Positions 25,317-36,100 of a DNA stretch of 64,000 bases are shown here, piece by piece. The position numbers and the translations under genes were made by a program. The stretch is taken from positions 124,001 through 188,000 of the forward strand of contig CAIKWZ010000040.1 in the NCBI GenBank assembly GCA_903831255.1, in the 5' to 3' direction. The stretch comes from an uncultured Alphaproteobacteria bacterium. GTDB lineage: Bacteria; Pseudomonadota; Alphaproteobacteria; Caulobacterales; Hyphomonadaceae. Under the pieces are notes generated by a model. That model saw only the letters and a program-made list of their open reading frames with translations. It did no database searches and was not told where the DNA came from. The stretch's first letter is position 1. Every line of letters starts with the position of its first letter.

Positions 25317-28300
25317 ATGCATCCCGAGCGCCCCAACATAAGAAAGACTTCAGGACCCGGCGCGGCTGGGCACGCGGACCTGCAGGGACGTCGTGGCCTG
25401 GGGAAACTTCGCTCCCAGCTTCTCCGCATCGCAACGATCGGCGGGATCGCTCTGGCGTGCCTTGCCGTCAATTCGCTCGCGGCCCCCCCCAGTCCGGGAA
25501 CAAAGTCTCGGGCGGCGGAAATAGCGGGCGATCATGTCGAATACCCGCAAGATGTCGACTACACCCACAAGCGCGCGGGCCCAGCTCCCCGGTCGCAAAC
25601 CGCTGAGGAAGCCGCTGCAAAGAGCGAGGGCTGTGTCAGCTGCCACGATCCGGTCGATCAGGCCACGATGCATGTGAGCGAGGCTGTCAAACTCGGCTGT
25701 GTCGACTGCCACGGAGGCGATCCGCGAGCTGTTCGTCCCGCGGCTGTTGAACCTGACACGCCCGCCTACAGGGCGGCTGTTCAGTTAGCTCACGTCCAAC
25801 CCCGCTATCCGGAGACGTGGGGCGAGCACCCTGGAGCCAATCCCGTTCGCAGCTATGTCCTGCTCAATCGGGAGAGCCCCGAGTTCATCCGGTTCGTGAA
25901 CCCCAGCGACTACAGGGTCGCGAGGGAGTCCTGCGGCGCCTGCCATCTTGAAACAATCCAGGCGGCGGAACGGTCCCTTATGGCGACAGGGGCCATGTTA
26001 TGGGGTGGAGCGACCTATAATAACGGCATCTTACCGTTCAAATCCTACATTCTCGGAGAGGCTTATACGCGCACAGGCGAAGCGGCGACCCTGCTCTCAC
26101 CGGGCTCAGTTCCCGGGGCGGTCACGCCGGAGCAGATGAAAAAGGGAGCCCTACCCTCTCTGGCTCCCCTGCCGGCATGGCAGGTTATTCCCCCTGCTGA
26201 TGTCTTTCGCGTCTTCGAGCGCGGCGGCCGCAATGTTCAGACCCAGTTTCCTGAGATTGCTCTGCCCAACTCGCTGGGACAGATCCAGCGCCTTGAGGAG
26301 CCGGGCCGGCCGGATATCCGGCAGTCCAATCGCGGGCCGGCGACTGGCCTGCGCGTAGCCATACCGGCGTTGAACATCCACAAGACGCGCCTCAACGACC
26401 CATTCACCTGGTTCATGGGCACCAACGATCAGCCGGGCGACTATCGGACGTCCGGCTGCGCGGCCTGTCATGTCGTTTATGCAAACGACCGGGAGCCACG
26501 CCATTCCCTGACCTATTCCGCGTTCGGGCGTGATGGACGCTCAGCCCAAAGCGATCCGACAACGCCTCGCAATCAGTCAGGCCACCCCCTCAAGCACGCC
26601 TTCACCCGGTCCATTCCCACGTCGCAGTGCATGAGCTGCCACATGCATCAGCCGAACGTGTTTCTGAATTCCTATCTTGGCTACACGATGTGGGACTACG
26701 AATCCGACGCGCCCGCCATGTGGCCGAAGGAACAGGTCTACCCGGACGCCGAGGCCGTCCGCGAGGTCCTCGATCGAAACCCTGAAGGAGCCTCGCCGAG
26801 AGGAAAATGGGCGGACCTCGAATTCACTCGAAATGTCTACGACCTCAACCCGAGCCTCAAGACGACGCAGTTCGCCGACTATCACGGCCATGGCTGGAAC
26901 TTCCGTGCCGCGTTCAAACGGGACCGAAAGGGCAATCTGCTCGACGAGGCAGGCTCTGTCATTCGGCCGGATGATCCGGAGAAGTGGCGTCGCGCCGACG
27001 AACCTGCCTTCGTGGAGCCTGGCAAGAACCCGGGCAAGGCTGTGCATCTCATGTCGATCCATGCCGAGGTCGGCATGCAGTGTGCGGACTGTCACTTCTC
27101 TCAGGACAGTCATGGAACAGGGCTGATACATGGCGAGGTCGCAAACGCTATCGAGATAAGCTGCAAGGACTGCCACGGGACGGCTGACGCCTTACCGACC
27201 CTCAGGACATCTGGGCCAGCGGCGCGACCCAACGGGTCCGACCTGTCCACTCTGCGGAATCCCGATGGGAAACTGCGGTTTGAATGGAAGGAAAAGGGCG
27301 AACGAAAAGTTCTCGTTCAGAGGTCAATCGTGGACCCGAAACTCGAGTGGGAGGTCTCTCTGGTCCGGGATAGCGTCGATCCTGAGAGCCCATCCTATAA
27401 CCCGAAGGCCGCACGATCGAAACTCATGGGACGCCTTGGCGGGAACCCTGAGAAGGCGGGATCAGACTATATCTGGGGAACGCAGGTCCCGAAGAAAGAT
27501 CGCGCGCATGGCGATGAGGAAATGACCTGCTACACGTGCCACCTTTCCTGGACTCCGACCTGCGGGGGCTGCCACCTCCCCATAGAGTCCAACTGGGCGA
27601 CGACGTCGCACAAGTATGGCGGAGGTCAGGAAAAGGAAAACGCTGTCACCAGGAACTACGCGACCTACAACCCTCAGGTCGCCCGCGATGACGCCTTCCA
27701 GCTCGGCCGTCATCAGACCACAAAGGGTTCGGTGATCGCGCCCATCCGGTCCTCATCCGCTCTGGTCCTCTCCTCGACCAATCTCAATCGGGAAAGAATC
27801 TACGTCCAGCAGCCGCCGATCAGCGCGGCAGGCTTCTCGTCACAGGCGTTTGCGCCCCACTATCCCCACACGGAGCGACGGGTCGAAACCAAGACGTGCT
27901 CAGACTGCCACGTCTCCGAGCAGGAGGATAACAACGCCATCATGGCGCAGCTCCTTCTCCAGGGAACCAATTTCATGAACTTCGTTGGCCTCCACGCCTA
28001 TGTTGGCGAGGCCGGCGCCATTCAGGCCGTCCGCGTGACGGAGTGGGACGAGCCGCAGGCGGTGATAGGGTCATATCTCCAGCGTTACGCCTATCCGGAT
28101 TACTACCGGGCTCATGTCGAGATAAACGGCAGAGAGCTGAAAGACTGGACGCGCGGCGCCACATTCGATGCGAGCTCCGGCGGATCGGGCGAGACCCGTC
28201 CTCTTGAGGAATTCAGGACCCTCACGCAGCCCGCTCCGGATGATGTCTCATGTCTCCAGGTACGGGGCGAGTATCTGTTCAGCGCAGAGGGTAAGGGCGG

Positions 28301-29393
28301 CTTCAGGGTTCATGACGTGGCTTCCATAGCCAACAAGGGTGTCTCCGATCCTTTCCTGTCCGCACCATTTTCTCCACTCGGCCATAACGCACATGTCGCG
28401 ACCCGGAGTGCGACCTGCGTTGCGCTTCCGACCAATCAGCCTGTCGACCCGATACGAAATCGATGGATGAGGGCCTCGCCCGAACTCATCGCAAACGAAG
28501 AGCAGGCCATTCATCCCATCTACAGCTATGCCGTGATCACAGACGCTGTTGAGGGGCTTATTCTGGTCAACGTGGAGACATTCCTCGATGGCGAGCCCAG
28601 AAACAATTTCATCAGGCGATCCGTCACGTTCAACCCGGCCGGCGCTCTGACCGGGGCGCGGCATGTGACCCTCGCCGGATCGGTGGCTTATGTCATTGTT
28701 GAGGACCACCTCGCAGTTGTGGATCTGGATGATCCTCTGAAACCCGCGCTGAGGGCGAGGCTGCCTCTGAAAGGCGGCCAGGCGAGCGCGGTTCAGTTTC
28801 GCTACCTGTTCGCGACATCAGACCGGGGACTGCATGTCTTTGACGTGACCCGACCCTTAGCGCCGGTTGAAAGCGCCGAAAGCTTTCTTCCGCTCAGGCA
28901 TGCCCGAAAGCTTCATGTAGCGCGTACCTACGCCTACATCGCGGCAGGTGAAGATGGTCTCGCCATTGTCGACGTGGAAAAGCCCCTTGCTCCCAGGATC
29001 TACATGAAGACGACCCTTGGGGGGGCGATCAGGGATGCTCGGGATGTCGTGGTCGCATCAACCAACGCCTCTCTGTTCGCCTATATCGCTGACGGAACGA
29101 GCGGGTTGAAAGTGGTGCAGCTGACAAGTCCTGAAAGTCAGCCGAACTTCTACGGCTTCTCTCCGGAACCAAAGCCTGAGTTTATCGCCTTCCGTCGGAC
29201 GGCGAAGCCGGCCCTGTCCCTGTCTCGGGGATTAGATCGCGACCGGGCCGTCGATGAGATGGGCGGTCAGATCGCCGTTTTTGGACGCCTGGGATCGCGG
29301 CCCTTCAATCGAGACGAGATGGAGAAGCTGTTTCTCCGGCGGGACGGGTCAGTCTATCGGGTGAAGGATGAGGCGCCCCGTCCGGATCGCTGA
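25317..29393 (+). CDS. Giant decaheme c-type cytochrome with C-terminal LVIVD-type repeats
   Basis: The 1358-residue protein has an N-terminal basic segment and hydrophobic signal (LRIATIGGIALACLAVNSLA). Ten CxxCH motifs span residues ~106-870: CVSCH, CVDCH, CGACH, CAACH, CMSCH, CADCH, CKDCH, CYTCH, CGGCH, CSDCH. The C-terminal third has LVIVD/beta-propeller-like repeats (LAVVDLDDPLKPALRA, LHVFDVTRPLAPVESA, LAIVDVEKPLAPRIYM, AYIADGTSGLKVVQLT). Such repeats are typical of surface or secreted proteins. Ten hemes match the count of MtrC/OmcA/MtrA, but the fold differs. The 10-bp gap to the barrel gene and its size suggest the terminal, outer-face member of a trans-outer-membrane conduit (inference). 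No closer family name can be given. Confidence 0.9.
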   Translation: MHPERPNIRKTSGPGAAGHADLQGRRGLGKLRSQLLRIATIGGIALACLAVNSLAAPPSPGTKSRAAEIAGDHVEYPQDVDYTHKRAGPAPRSQTAEEAAAKSEGCVSCHDPVDQATMHVSEAVKLGCVDCHGGDPRAVRPAAVEPDTPAYRAAVQLAHVQPRYPETWGEHPGANPVRSYVLLNRESPEFIRFVNPSDYRVARESCGACHLETIQAAERSLMATGAMLWGGATYNNGILPFKSYILGEAYTRTGEAATLLSPGSVPGAVTPEQMKKGALPSLAPLPAWQVIPPADVFRVFERGGRNVQTQFPEIALPNSLGQIQRLEEPGRPDIRQSNRGPATGLRVAIPALNIHKTRLNDPFTWFMGTNDQPGDYRTSGCAACHVVYANDREPRHSLTYSAFGRDGRSAQSDPTTPRNQSGHPLKHAFTRSIPTSQCMSCHMHQPNVFLNSYLGYTMWDYESDAPAMWPKEQVYPDAEAVREVLDRNPEGASPRGKWADLEFTRNVYDLNPSLKTTQFADYHGHGWNFRAAFKRDRKGNLLDEAGSVIRPDDPEKWRRADEPAFVEPGKNPGKAVHLMSIHAEVGMQCADCHFSQDSHGTGLIHGEVANAIEISCKDCHGTADALPTLRTSGPAARPNGSDLSTLRNPDGKLRFEWKEKGERKVLVQRSIVDPKLEWEVSLVRDSVDPESPSYNPKAARSKLMGRLGGNPEKAGSDYIWGTQVPKKDRAHGDEEMTCYTCHLSWTPTCGGCHLPIESNWATTSHKYGGGQEKENAVTRNYATYNPQVARDDAFQLGRHQTTKGSVIAPIRSSSALVLSSTNLNRERIYVQQPPISAAGFSSQAFAPHYPHTERRVETKTCSDCHVSEQEDNNAIMAQLLLQGTNFMNFVGLHAYVGEAGAIQAVRVTEWDEPQAVIGSYLQRYAYPDYYRAHVEINGRELKDWTRGATFDASSGGSGETRPLEEFRTLTQPAPDDVSCLQVRGEYLFSAEGKGGFRVHDVASIANKGVSDPFLSAPFSPLGHNAHVATRSATCVALPTNQPVDPIRNRWMRASPELIANEEQAIHPIYSYAVITDAVEGLILVNVETFLDGEPRNNFIRRSVTFNPAGALTGARHVTLAGSVAYVIVEDHLAVVDLDDPLKPALRARLPLKGGQASAVQFRYLFATSDRGLHVFDVTRPLAPVESAESFLPLRHARKLHVARTYAYIAAGEDGLAIVDVEKPLAPRIYMKTTLGGAIRDARDVVVASTNASLFAYIADGTSGLKVVQLTSPESQPNFYGFSPEPKPEFIAFRRTAKPALSLSRGLDRDRAVDEMGGQIAVFGRLGSRPFNRDEMEKLFLRRDGSVYRVKDEAPRPDR

Positions 29394-29533
29394 TCGGAAC
29401 AAACCCGTGGCCGGAGGCGACAGGCGACCGCGCAGGGGCCTTCGCCAATCGACTGTCTGAAACTGCGCTGCAGGCGCCGGGCTGAGCGATCTCGGGGTCC
29501 CGCCGCTCAGAGACGGAAGGCCCTGGAGGCTTA

Positions 29534-30040
29534 TCAGTTGACCACCGGGGCCGCGGGTTCAACTCCATCGGTAGCGTCCGGTGTCGAAGACTGAGCGATG
29601 AACGTCTCAAGCGCCTCATTCGCGATCGTCCGACAGGCCGAGGTTTTGTCCGCCTCAAGGATCGCCTCAAGAGTGGTGAGCTCTTCAGCCGTGGGACACT
29701 CAGCCTGCGCTCCGCGCATCGCACCGAACGCCCGTCGTGTCGGGGGCTTTCTGAGGAGCATGTTCTTGAGCGAGACAAATGTGGTGTTCGACATCTTTCC
29801 CGAAGGAGCTGGCAACTGAAGACCGCCGGCGCCGGCAGTGAGACGCACCACCTCCCCAGTCTCGGACATGACCGTCACAACACTCCCCGCCGGAACAGGC
29901 ACGCTCGCCCCGGCCTCGAGGGAAGTCCCTTTCTTCAGGGACGGATCAGCTGAGCTGAGAACGAGAAACGTTTCCGCACTCGCTGCGCCTGCCCCCACAA
30001 GCACAGAGCAGATCATCAAGGTCGCCAGACGAAGTCTCAT
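29534..30040 (-). CDS. Secreted FecR-like protein
   Basis: This 168-residue protein has a signal peptide (MRLRLATLMICSVLVGAGAASA) and a short beta-rich FecR-like region: SSADPSLKKGTSLEAGASVPVPAGSVVTVMSETGEVVRLTAGAGG. It then has a helical segment with a Cys pair (C115 region and C136 region) and a Pro/Ala tail. FecR-like domains here lack the cytoplasmic anti-sigma part, so a sigma-factor role is not supported. It is last in the TpsB-TpsA-CHAT operon, 66 bases after the CHAT gene, with a good GGGAGAGC ribosome-binding site. It is convergent with the decaheme gene. Small FecR proteins recur beside CHAT/TPS loci, but their role is unknown. Confidence 0.75.
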   Translation of the reverse strand: MRLRLATLMICSVLVGAGAASAETFLVLSSADPSLKKGTSLEAGASVPVPAGSVVTVMSETGEVVRLTAGAGGLQLPAPSGKMSNTTFVSLKNMLLRKPPTRRAFGAMRGAQAECPTAEELTTLEAILEADKTSACRTIANEALETFIAQSSTPDATDGVEPAAPVVN

Positions 30041-30106
30041 GAAGCTCTCCCGTTTCGAGACCGACCTAACACGCCCGATCCGTCAAAACTATGGCGACTT
30101 CCAGGC

Positions 30107-33100
30107 CTAAATGGCCGGCGGAGCGCCAACGATCGTGAACGCGGCCCACTGAAGCGGGTCGCCCGCACCGGCTTCAATCTGAGCCATTTGAGCCGCCTGC
30201 AACGCTTCCGGAGCCGATTCCCCTTCGGTAAGACGCTCAAAGAAGCCCTTCATCAGCGCGACTGTATCCTCATCCGGCAACACCCAGTGGGACACCAGAA
30301 CGCTGCGGGCGCCGGCGTAGAAAAACGATCGCGCCAGTCCGCTCAGCGCATCGCCGCCTGAAGGCAAGCCCGACTCGCCGGGGGCGATAGGCTCTGGATT
30401 GCCGGTATCGCAGGCAGATAACACCACCAGATCGGCATCAAGTTTTAGATCCAGAACACGGGCTGAATCGAGGAAGACCGTGTCGCTTCCCTCAGCTGCC
30501 GATGTCAGAAGGGACGCCTCCGGTAAGCATTCGCGTTCCTCAGGAAAGTCCGCCGCAAAGACGCCATGGGTTGAGAACATAACGACCCTTGCCGAACGGA
30601 CACCCTCAGATGCGAGAACAGCGCCGTCTGTAAATCTCTCCCGCAGATAAACGTCTTCCTCCCGGGCCTTTGTCGCCGCCTTGACCGCCTCGAGTTCCAG
30701 CGCCGTGCCACCCAGCTGCGGCAGGCGCTCAAGGGCGGACTGTATGCGACCAACGCAGCTCGCCGGAAGCTTTCGGGCTCTTACGATGGAGCTGGCGAGC
30801 TGAGCGGCGTCGACCGGAGACGCAGAGAGCGGCACAAAATCGCCGAACCCGGCGAATGAACGTGTTCCACGTGAGGGGCCCGCCGAACGGGTCGAAACAA
30901 ACGCCCGCATACTCGCAACGGACACCAGGGACGATCGTCTCGCGAGCCAGGATTCTGGGTCGACATCAGGGGACTGGGTCAACAAAACCCCTAATGGCAG
31001 CGAGGCGAGAGCCCCGCTGGCTTCTATGATCAATCGTCTGGGCGCGCCCTCTGCAAAAAGCCGTTCCTGAACAGGTCCGAACAGATCGAGGAAAAGCTGG
31101 TGTGCGGCCTCCGCATCGAACTCGGCATCGGGATTGCGCACAGTCCCCTTAACGCGGTTGACGAGATCGGTGACCTGACTTTCCCCAAGCTTCGTCCGGA
31201 AGGCGTAAACGCCATCGCGATCCACAATCAGACCCACGCCGCCCCGCGCGCCGATGGCGAAACGGATGGTGCGTTCCCCTGGTCCCAGAGACTTCTGAAG
31301 ATCCTTGAGTTCGACGGGCTGAAGCGTCACCACCCCGTAATTGGGAAACTTCCGATCCACCTCCGCCTGAAGGCGCAGAACTTCGGATCGGCCTCTCGCC
31401 ACACTGGCTTCAGCCGCCTCCCGAACAGCGGCGGGCGCATCCACAGGAAGGGACGAGAGACGAGTGAGGGCCCGTCGCAGGAGCCTGTCGCCGTCCTGCC
31501 AGGAGCGGATGATATCGCCCTCATCGCCCGCCATAAGTCTTGCCGCTGTCGCGGCCGCCGTCTGGGCGACCGCCGGACTGGTTATGGTCTCGAAAGCGCT
31601 GAAGAGCCTCTCTGCATCAGCCTGAGAGCCGGATTTGCCGTAGGAGTCCGCAAGACCAGCGAGATAGGGTTGGCCCCTCGCCACGCCCACTCCGCGGTTC
31701 TCAGGCTGCTCCCTGTAGATTGCAAAGGCGTCGTCAAACACCCCAAAGGCTTCCGCCCGTCGCCCGAGGCCATCCAGAACACCGCCAAGATCCATCAGAA
31801 GATTGGCTTCGATACGCGTCCGGGTCGCGGTCTTTCGATAGGTCTCCAGGGCGCGCACAAGTAAGGTTCGCGCCTCTTCAAGGCGGCCAGAAGACGTCTC
31901 AAACGCGGCAGCATCCTGTGCGACCCCGGCGAGCAGCCAGCCTCCCGCGCGGTCATCGAGGCTCTTGGCGACCGCCTCAGCCGCCTGAAAGGCGGCTCGG
32001 GCCTTCGCTCCCTCGCCCATGCGGACAAAAGTCAGCGCCCGCGCTCGCGTGAGCTGAACGGTCAGGACGGCGGCGCGTTGGCCCGGAGGCAGAAGGCCGG
32101 ATGTCTGATCGTACCCTGAAGACGCCTCTCCAGCCGAAGCGCGCCAGTCGGCGATTCTATCGAGAGCTGTTTCGCTCTCGACCATCATATCGTCCAGACG
32201 TCCCTCGTTCAGCGCTGAGAGCGCTTTATAACCCAGCATTTTGGCGATCATGAAGCCATCGCCAGACGCCTCAGCACTGAGGCGGGCCTCATCGAAGGCT
32301 CTCTCCGCCTCTGCAAATCGCCTTTGGTTGGAGAGATTGAGGGCGCGCTCGCTCTGCAGATCGGCGCGACCTGACAGATCGTCGGGCCAGAGCGACGCGT
32401 GCATTCGGATAGCGTCTGAAAACTGAAGCTCAGCGGCGCTGAACATCCACAGACTGTTGTTTTCAAAAGCAGCCTTCCGAAGCGTCACGAAGTCGGCGAA
32501 CCCTCCACCGGACAGCTCCTGACCCAGGGCCGCTTCCAGACTGTCCAGCAGTGCGCTGCGCGGCCCAGCCGGAGCGCCAGCCCGGGGTTCTTCCTCGAGG
32601 CCCGCCAGGATCTTCATCGATCGCTCAAGGGCGGGAGCAGCGGCGAGCGCCGCGTCGCCCGCAACCACCGCTCCTCTGGCGCGACCCGCCAGCGAGATCC
32701 CGGCCGTGCGGCCAGGAGCAGACTGACCGAGGCGCGGCGCATCGCCTCCGCAAAAGAGACCGTCTAATCGTTCGAGGCCCGCACCATTCCAGTCCTGGGG
32801 GCGCCCGTCTGTGCATGTGCGCCGTGTCTCAAGTCTCCATGCCTCCAGACGATCCTCCGCCCCGGCAGGAAACACATACACGCGGCCAAGGCCTGCCGTG
32901 CGACCGCACGACAGGTCGTAGGCCCGGTCCTGACGTCCTGAAGCGAGGGGATCTCCATAAACGCGTCGCGCCTGACAGGGGCGTCCCGCCGCATCCGGAC
33001 CGACAGAGATCACGGTCTTCTGTGAGAGCGCCTGCGCATGAGCGCCGCCTGCACCCGCCGCGACACTCAGCAGAAGCGTCGCAAGCAGCCGGGGAGAGAA

Positions 33101-33118
33101 AATGCGGATCATGCTCAT
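30107..33118 (-). CDS. Secreted TPR-CHAT protein (caspase-like clan CD protease)
   Basis: The 1003-residue protein has a signal peptide (MIRIFSPRLLATLLLSVAAGAGGAHA-Q). A Cys-containing N-terminal domain follows, then helical TPR-like repeats (~200-580), for example FAEAERAFDEARLSAEASGDGFMIAKMLGYKAL. The C-terminal CHAT domain (~670-1000) has the caspase-type dyad: His851 in VVMFSTHGVF and Cys903 in VVLSACDTG, followed by the family block GLARSFFYAGARSVLVSHW. Both catalytic residues are intact. The start could be GTG 33121, ATG 33118 or ATG 33112; all lie immediately after the TpsA stop, so translation is coupled. It may process or police the TpsA filament in the periplasm or outside (inference). 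Confidence 0.92.
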   Translation of the reverse strand: MSMIRIFSPRLLATLLLSVAAGAGGAHAQALSQKTVISVGPDAAGRPCQARRVYGDPLASGRQDRAYDLSCGRTAGLGRVYVFPAGAEDRLEAWRLETRRTCTDGRPQDWNGAGLERLDGLFCGGDAPRLGQSAPGRTAGISLAGRARGAVVAGDAALAAAPALERSMKILAGLEEEPRAGAPAGPRSALLDSLEAALGQELSGGGFADFVTLRKAAFENNSLWMFSAAELQFSDAIRMHASLWPDDLSGRADLQSERALNLSNQRRFAEAERAFDEARLSAEASGDGFMIAKMLGYKALSALNEGRLDDMMVESETALDRIADWRASAGEASSGYDQTSGLLPPGQRAAVLTVQLTRARALTFVRMGEGAKARAAFQAAEAVAKSLDDRAGGWLLAGVAQDAAAFETSSGRLEEARTLLVRALETYRKTATRTRIEANLLMDLGGVLDGLGRRAEAFGVFDDAFAIYREQPENRGVGVARGQPYLAGLADSYGKSGSQADAERLFSAFETITSPAVAQTAAATAARLMAGDEGDIIRSWQDGDRLLRRALTRLSSLPVDAPAAVREAAEASVARGRSEVLRLQAEVDRKFPNYGVVTLQPVELKDLQKSLGPGERTIRFAIGARGGVGLIVDRDGVYAFRTKLGESQVTDLVNRVKGTVRNPDAEFDAEAAHQLFLDLFGPVQERLFAEGAPRRLIIEASGALASLPLGVLLTQSPDVDPESWLARRSSLVSVASMRAFVSTRSAGPSRGTRSFAGFGDFVPLSASPVDAAQLASSIVRARKLPASCVGRIQSALERLPQLGGTALELEAVKAATKAREEDVYLRERFTDGAVLASEGVRSARVVMFSTHGVFAADFPEERECLPEASLLTSAAEGSDTVFLDSARVLDLKLDADLVVLSACDTGNPEPIAPGESGLPSGGDALSGLARSFFYAGARSVLVSHWVLPDEDTVALMKGFFERLTEGESAPEALQAAQMAQIEAGAGDPLQWAAFTIVGAPPAI

Positions 33119-33121
33119 CAC

Positions 33122-36100
33122 CTACAGCCCCTGCGGCCAGAGATCTTCATTGGCCGTTCCGACGCCAGGATCTTTTTCGACACGGGAGGTCTCCGGAATG
33201 AAAAGATCACGCGCCGTATCGTCAATGCTTATGGGACCAGCCGTAGTCTCCGATCCTGAGAGAGCCTCCGCCGCAGCCTCCTCCGGTCTTGGACCGTCAC
33301 CCTCCCTGTCTCTCTCCCGATCGCCATCGGGGCCAGGCTCTCCGGCAGGAGGAGGGCTGGATCCGGCGGTCACGAGCGACTGGATATCTCCCCCACCTCC
33401 ACAGGCCGCGGGCGAGCCAATGACACACCCGTTAATCCGGTAGAGGTCGGTCGGCGTAACGCCCTGACTGAGAAGACCAGGAAGTTTGGCGACGCCCGGT
33501 CCGGAAACCGAAACGCCGTCCCGACCGATAATGGTCCCGAAGAGAGCGATGCGGTCTGCTCCGGCTGCAAACATTCCCCCGGTCGACGGTGTCGCCAGAC
33601 GGACCCCGCCGCCCGTCGCTCCCCCGGTATTCTGCTGAAGTATGACACCGGACACATTAAACGTCGTCGCACCAGCCGTTATGTAGGTCTTCCCGGCATC
33701 TGCAGACCCCAACTGCGATAGAATGGCGGACAGATCGACCCTGGCGGGATCAGCCGCTGCATTGACGAGATCGACGAACGCCTGCGAGCCAATCAGCACA
33801 GAGCCGGATGAGAGGAAGGACAGCGGGCCTATCGGTGCGCTCTCGGTTCCCAGCGCGCCGGTGATCTCGACACCGCCAGTGGCCAGATCCGCCTCGCCGA
33901 AGGCGATGGACGCCCCTCCCGAACCAGACACCACGCCAGGAACCCGCACCCTGCCCTGGGCGCCCGTCGTCGCCATGAGCGACCGTACCTTGGCGGCGTC
34001 CAGACTGAAGGTTCCCAGCGTGACATTCCCTCCGCCCGCCTGCGTCAGTGACCCTCTCAGAGAAAGCGAAGGAGCCCTGATGCGCTGGAGTTCGGCGTTG
34101 GACACCCTTAATCCGGTATCGCCCGACACGCCGTCGCCGAGAACGATTCCCGCCTGACCCTTGGACGCGAGATTGACGCCAGCAGCGCCGCTGACGGTCA
34201 CGTCCCCATTGATCTGCAGATCCGCGGCGCGAATATCCACCCCGCCATAAAGTCTGCCGATGGGAGAGTTGGCCTCTCCGACGCCGCCCAGAGAATCCTG
34301 AACCGTGACAGGACCATTGAGCTGAACGAGGCCGCCGGCGTCGATGACCACATCCCTTTGTGACGTAACGGCGCCCGAAAGTGTAACAGAACCTGACGCA
34401 ATGAGACCAAGGCCGATCCCGGTATCAGCCGTCGATCCCCCCCGGGAGTTCAGCTTGATTTGTCCGTTTGAGAGCACAGAACCTGCACCCGCGGCCCCGG
34501 CCGTTGCCGATAACCTGAGCGTCCTTCCATCAGCTCCGCCGATGGAGATATTGCCTCCGCCCGCATCCACCTTGAGATCCCGGCCTGCAAGCAGGCCCGC
34601 AGACACCCCAGCCGCAGCGGATCGGAGCTCAATATCGCCCGTTGCGGTGACATCCGCCACGCTGAGGGCCGTTGCGGCGCTCACCACCGCTTCCGCATCG
34701 CGGGACGTGACCGCCTGAGCCGTGACGCTGCCCGCTGAAGACGCCACGCGAACGCCCTGAACGCCGCTCACAGCTCCAAGGCTGATGTCGGTCCGGCCCA
34801 ACACGTCCACCCGACCACCGCCGGACACGACGCCTGCCTGCACGCCTCCATTGCTTGAAGAGACAGACAAAGCCTGAGCCGAGGTCACCTCGCCCACTCG
34901 GACATCGCCGCCAGAGGAGAGATCCGTTCGCCCCGACGTGGAAATGACCGCCCCGCCCGTAAAAGCGTTCCCCTGAACGCCAACCTGAAGTGGGCCAGTC
35001 TGATTGACGATGCTGACAGAGCTTCCGCGGACGGAGCGGGCTGAAAACCCTCCGGCGGAGCGGGCGGACATCGAAGCGATCGCGGCAATGTCGCCAGCTG
35101 CAACCGACCCGCGCGCTGACTCCAAGTCAACCGCTCCGGTTGCCGAAATCGAACCCGCAACGACCCCTTTGTCGCCGGCCAGAACGGCGTCTCCCCCACG
35201 GGCCGACACCGCTCCGCTTGTCAGGCTCCCCTGTGTCGAGCGCAGTCCAACCCCAAGGCCTGCATCGACCGCGCCGGTCGAAAGATCGCCTGTGGCCGTC
35301 GCCTCGACGCGGCCGCCGGCGGTGAGAGCTCCTAATACACCCTCTCCTGTTCCGGCCAGCGCAGTGATGCCACCGGACGCGGAAATGGCCCCGGACTTGA
35401 GGCCGGTCGCCGACGACAGGCGCACGCCGCCGTTGAGCGCCTGAACGCTGCCGCCGACAAAGCCCTGCTGTGTCGACGCGCCGATAAGGACATCGCTGTT
35501 CGACGACGCGACATCCACCGCGCTCCCGCGAAGGGACAACGCTCGGAAGCCCTGCGACGATCGACCGAAGATCGTTCCGCCCGCCGTGACGTCGGAGGCG
35601 ACCGCAGATCCGCTCCGGCTTTCTAGTTCAAGATCCTGCGATGCAGAGGCATCGCCAACCGTCATCGAACCTCCGGCCTTGATGCGTAGCGTTCCGGCTC
35701 TGGCCTTGGCCGACACAACGCTGATCCCGCCATCAGAAAATACATCCAGCCCGGTTGCGGCGTCCAGCGCGCCGGAAATGACCCCTGACTTGCCGTTCAG
35801 AAGGATCGTACGACCCGACTGGACGGCGCCGACATCGATGGCCCCGGTCGACGATTGCACATCGACGCCATCCGATCCGGACAGATCGCCCGACTTGATG
35901 TCGCCGCTCGAGGTCATCCTGAGAACGCCGGCAGACGCCTGAACTCCGCCTCGGGTAAATGTCCCGCCAGACAGGACACCCACCCCAATAGCTCCGCCAG
36001 AGGAAGCAAGACGCACGCTCCGACCCGAGACGCTGGAAGCCTCAACGCCGTTTCGTCCTTCAATGAGAACATCGCCCCCCGCCTGCACACGATCCGCAAG

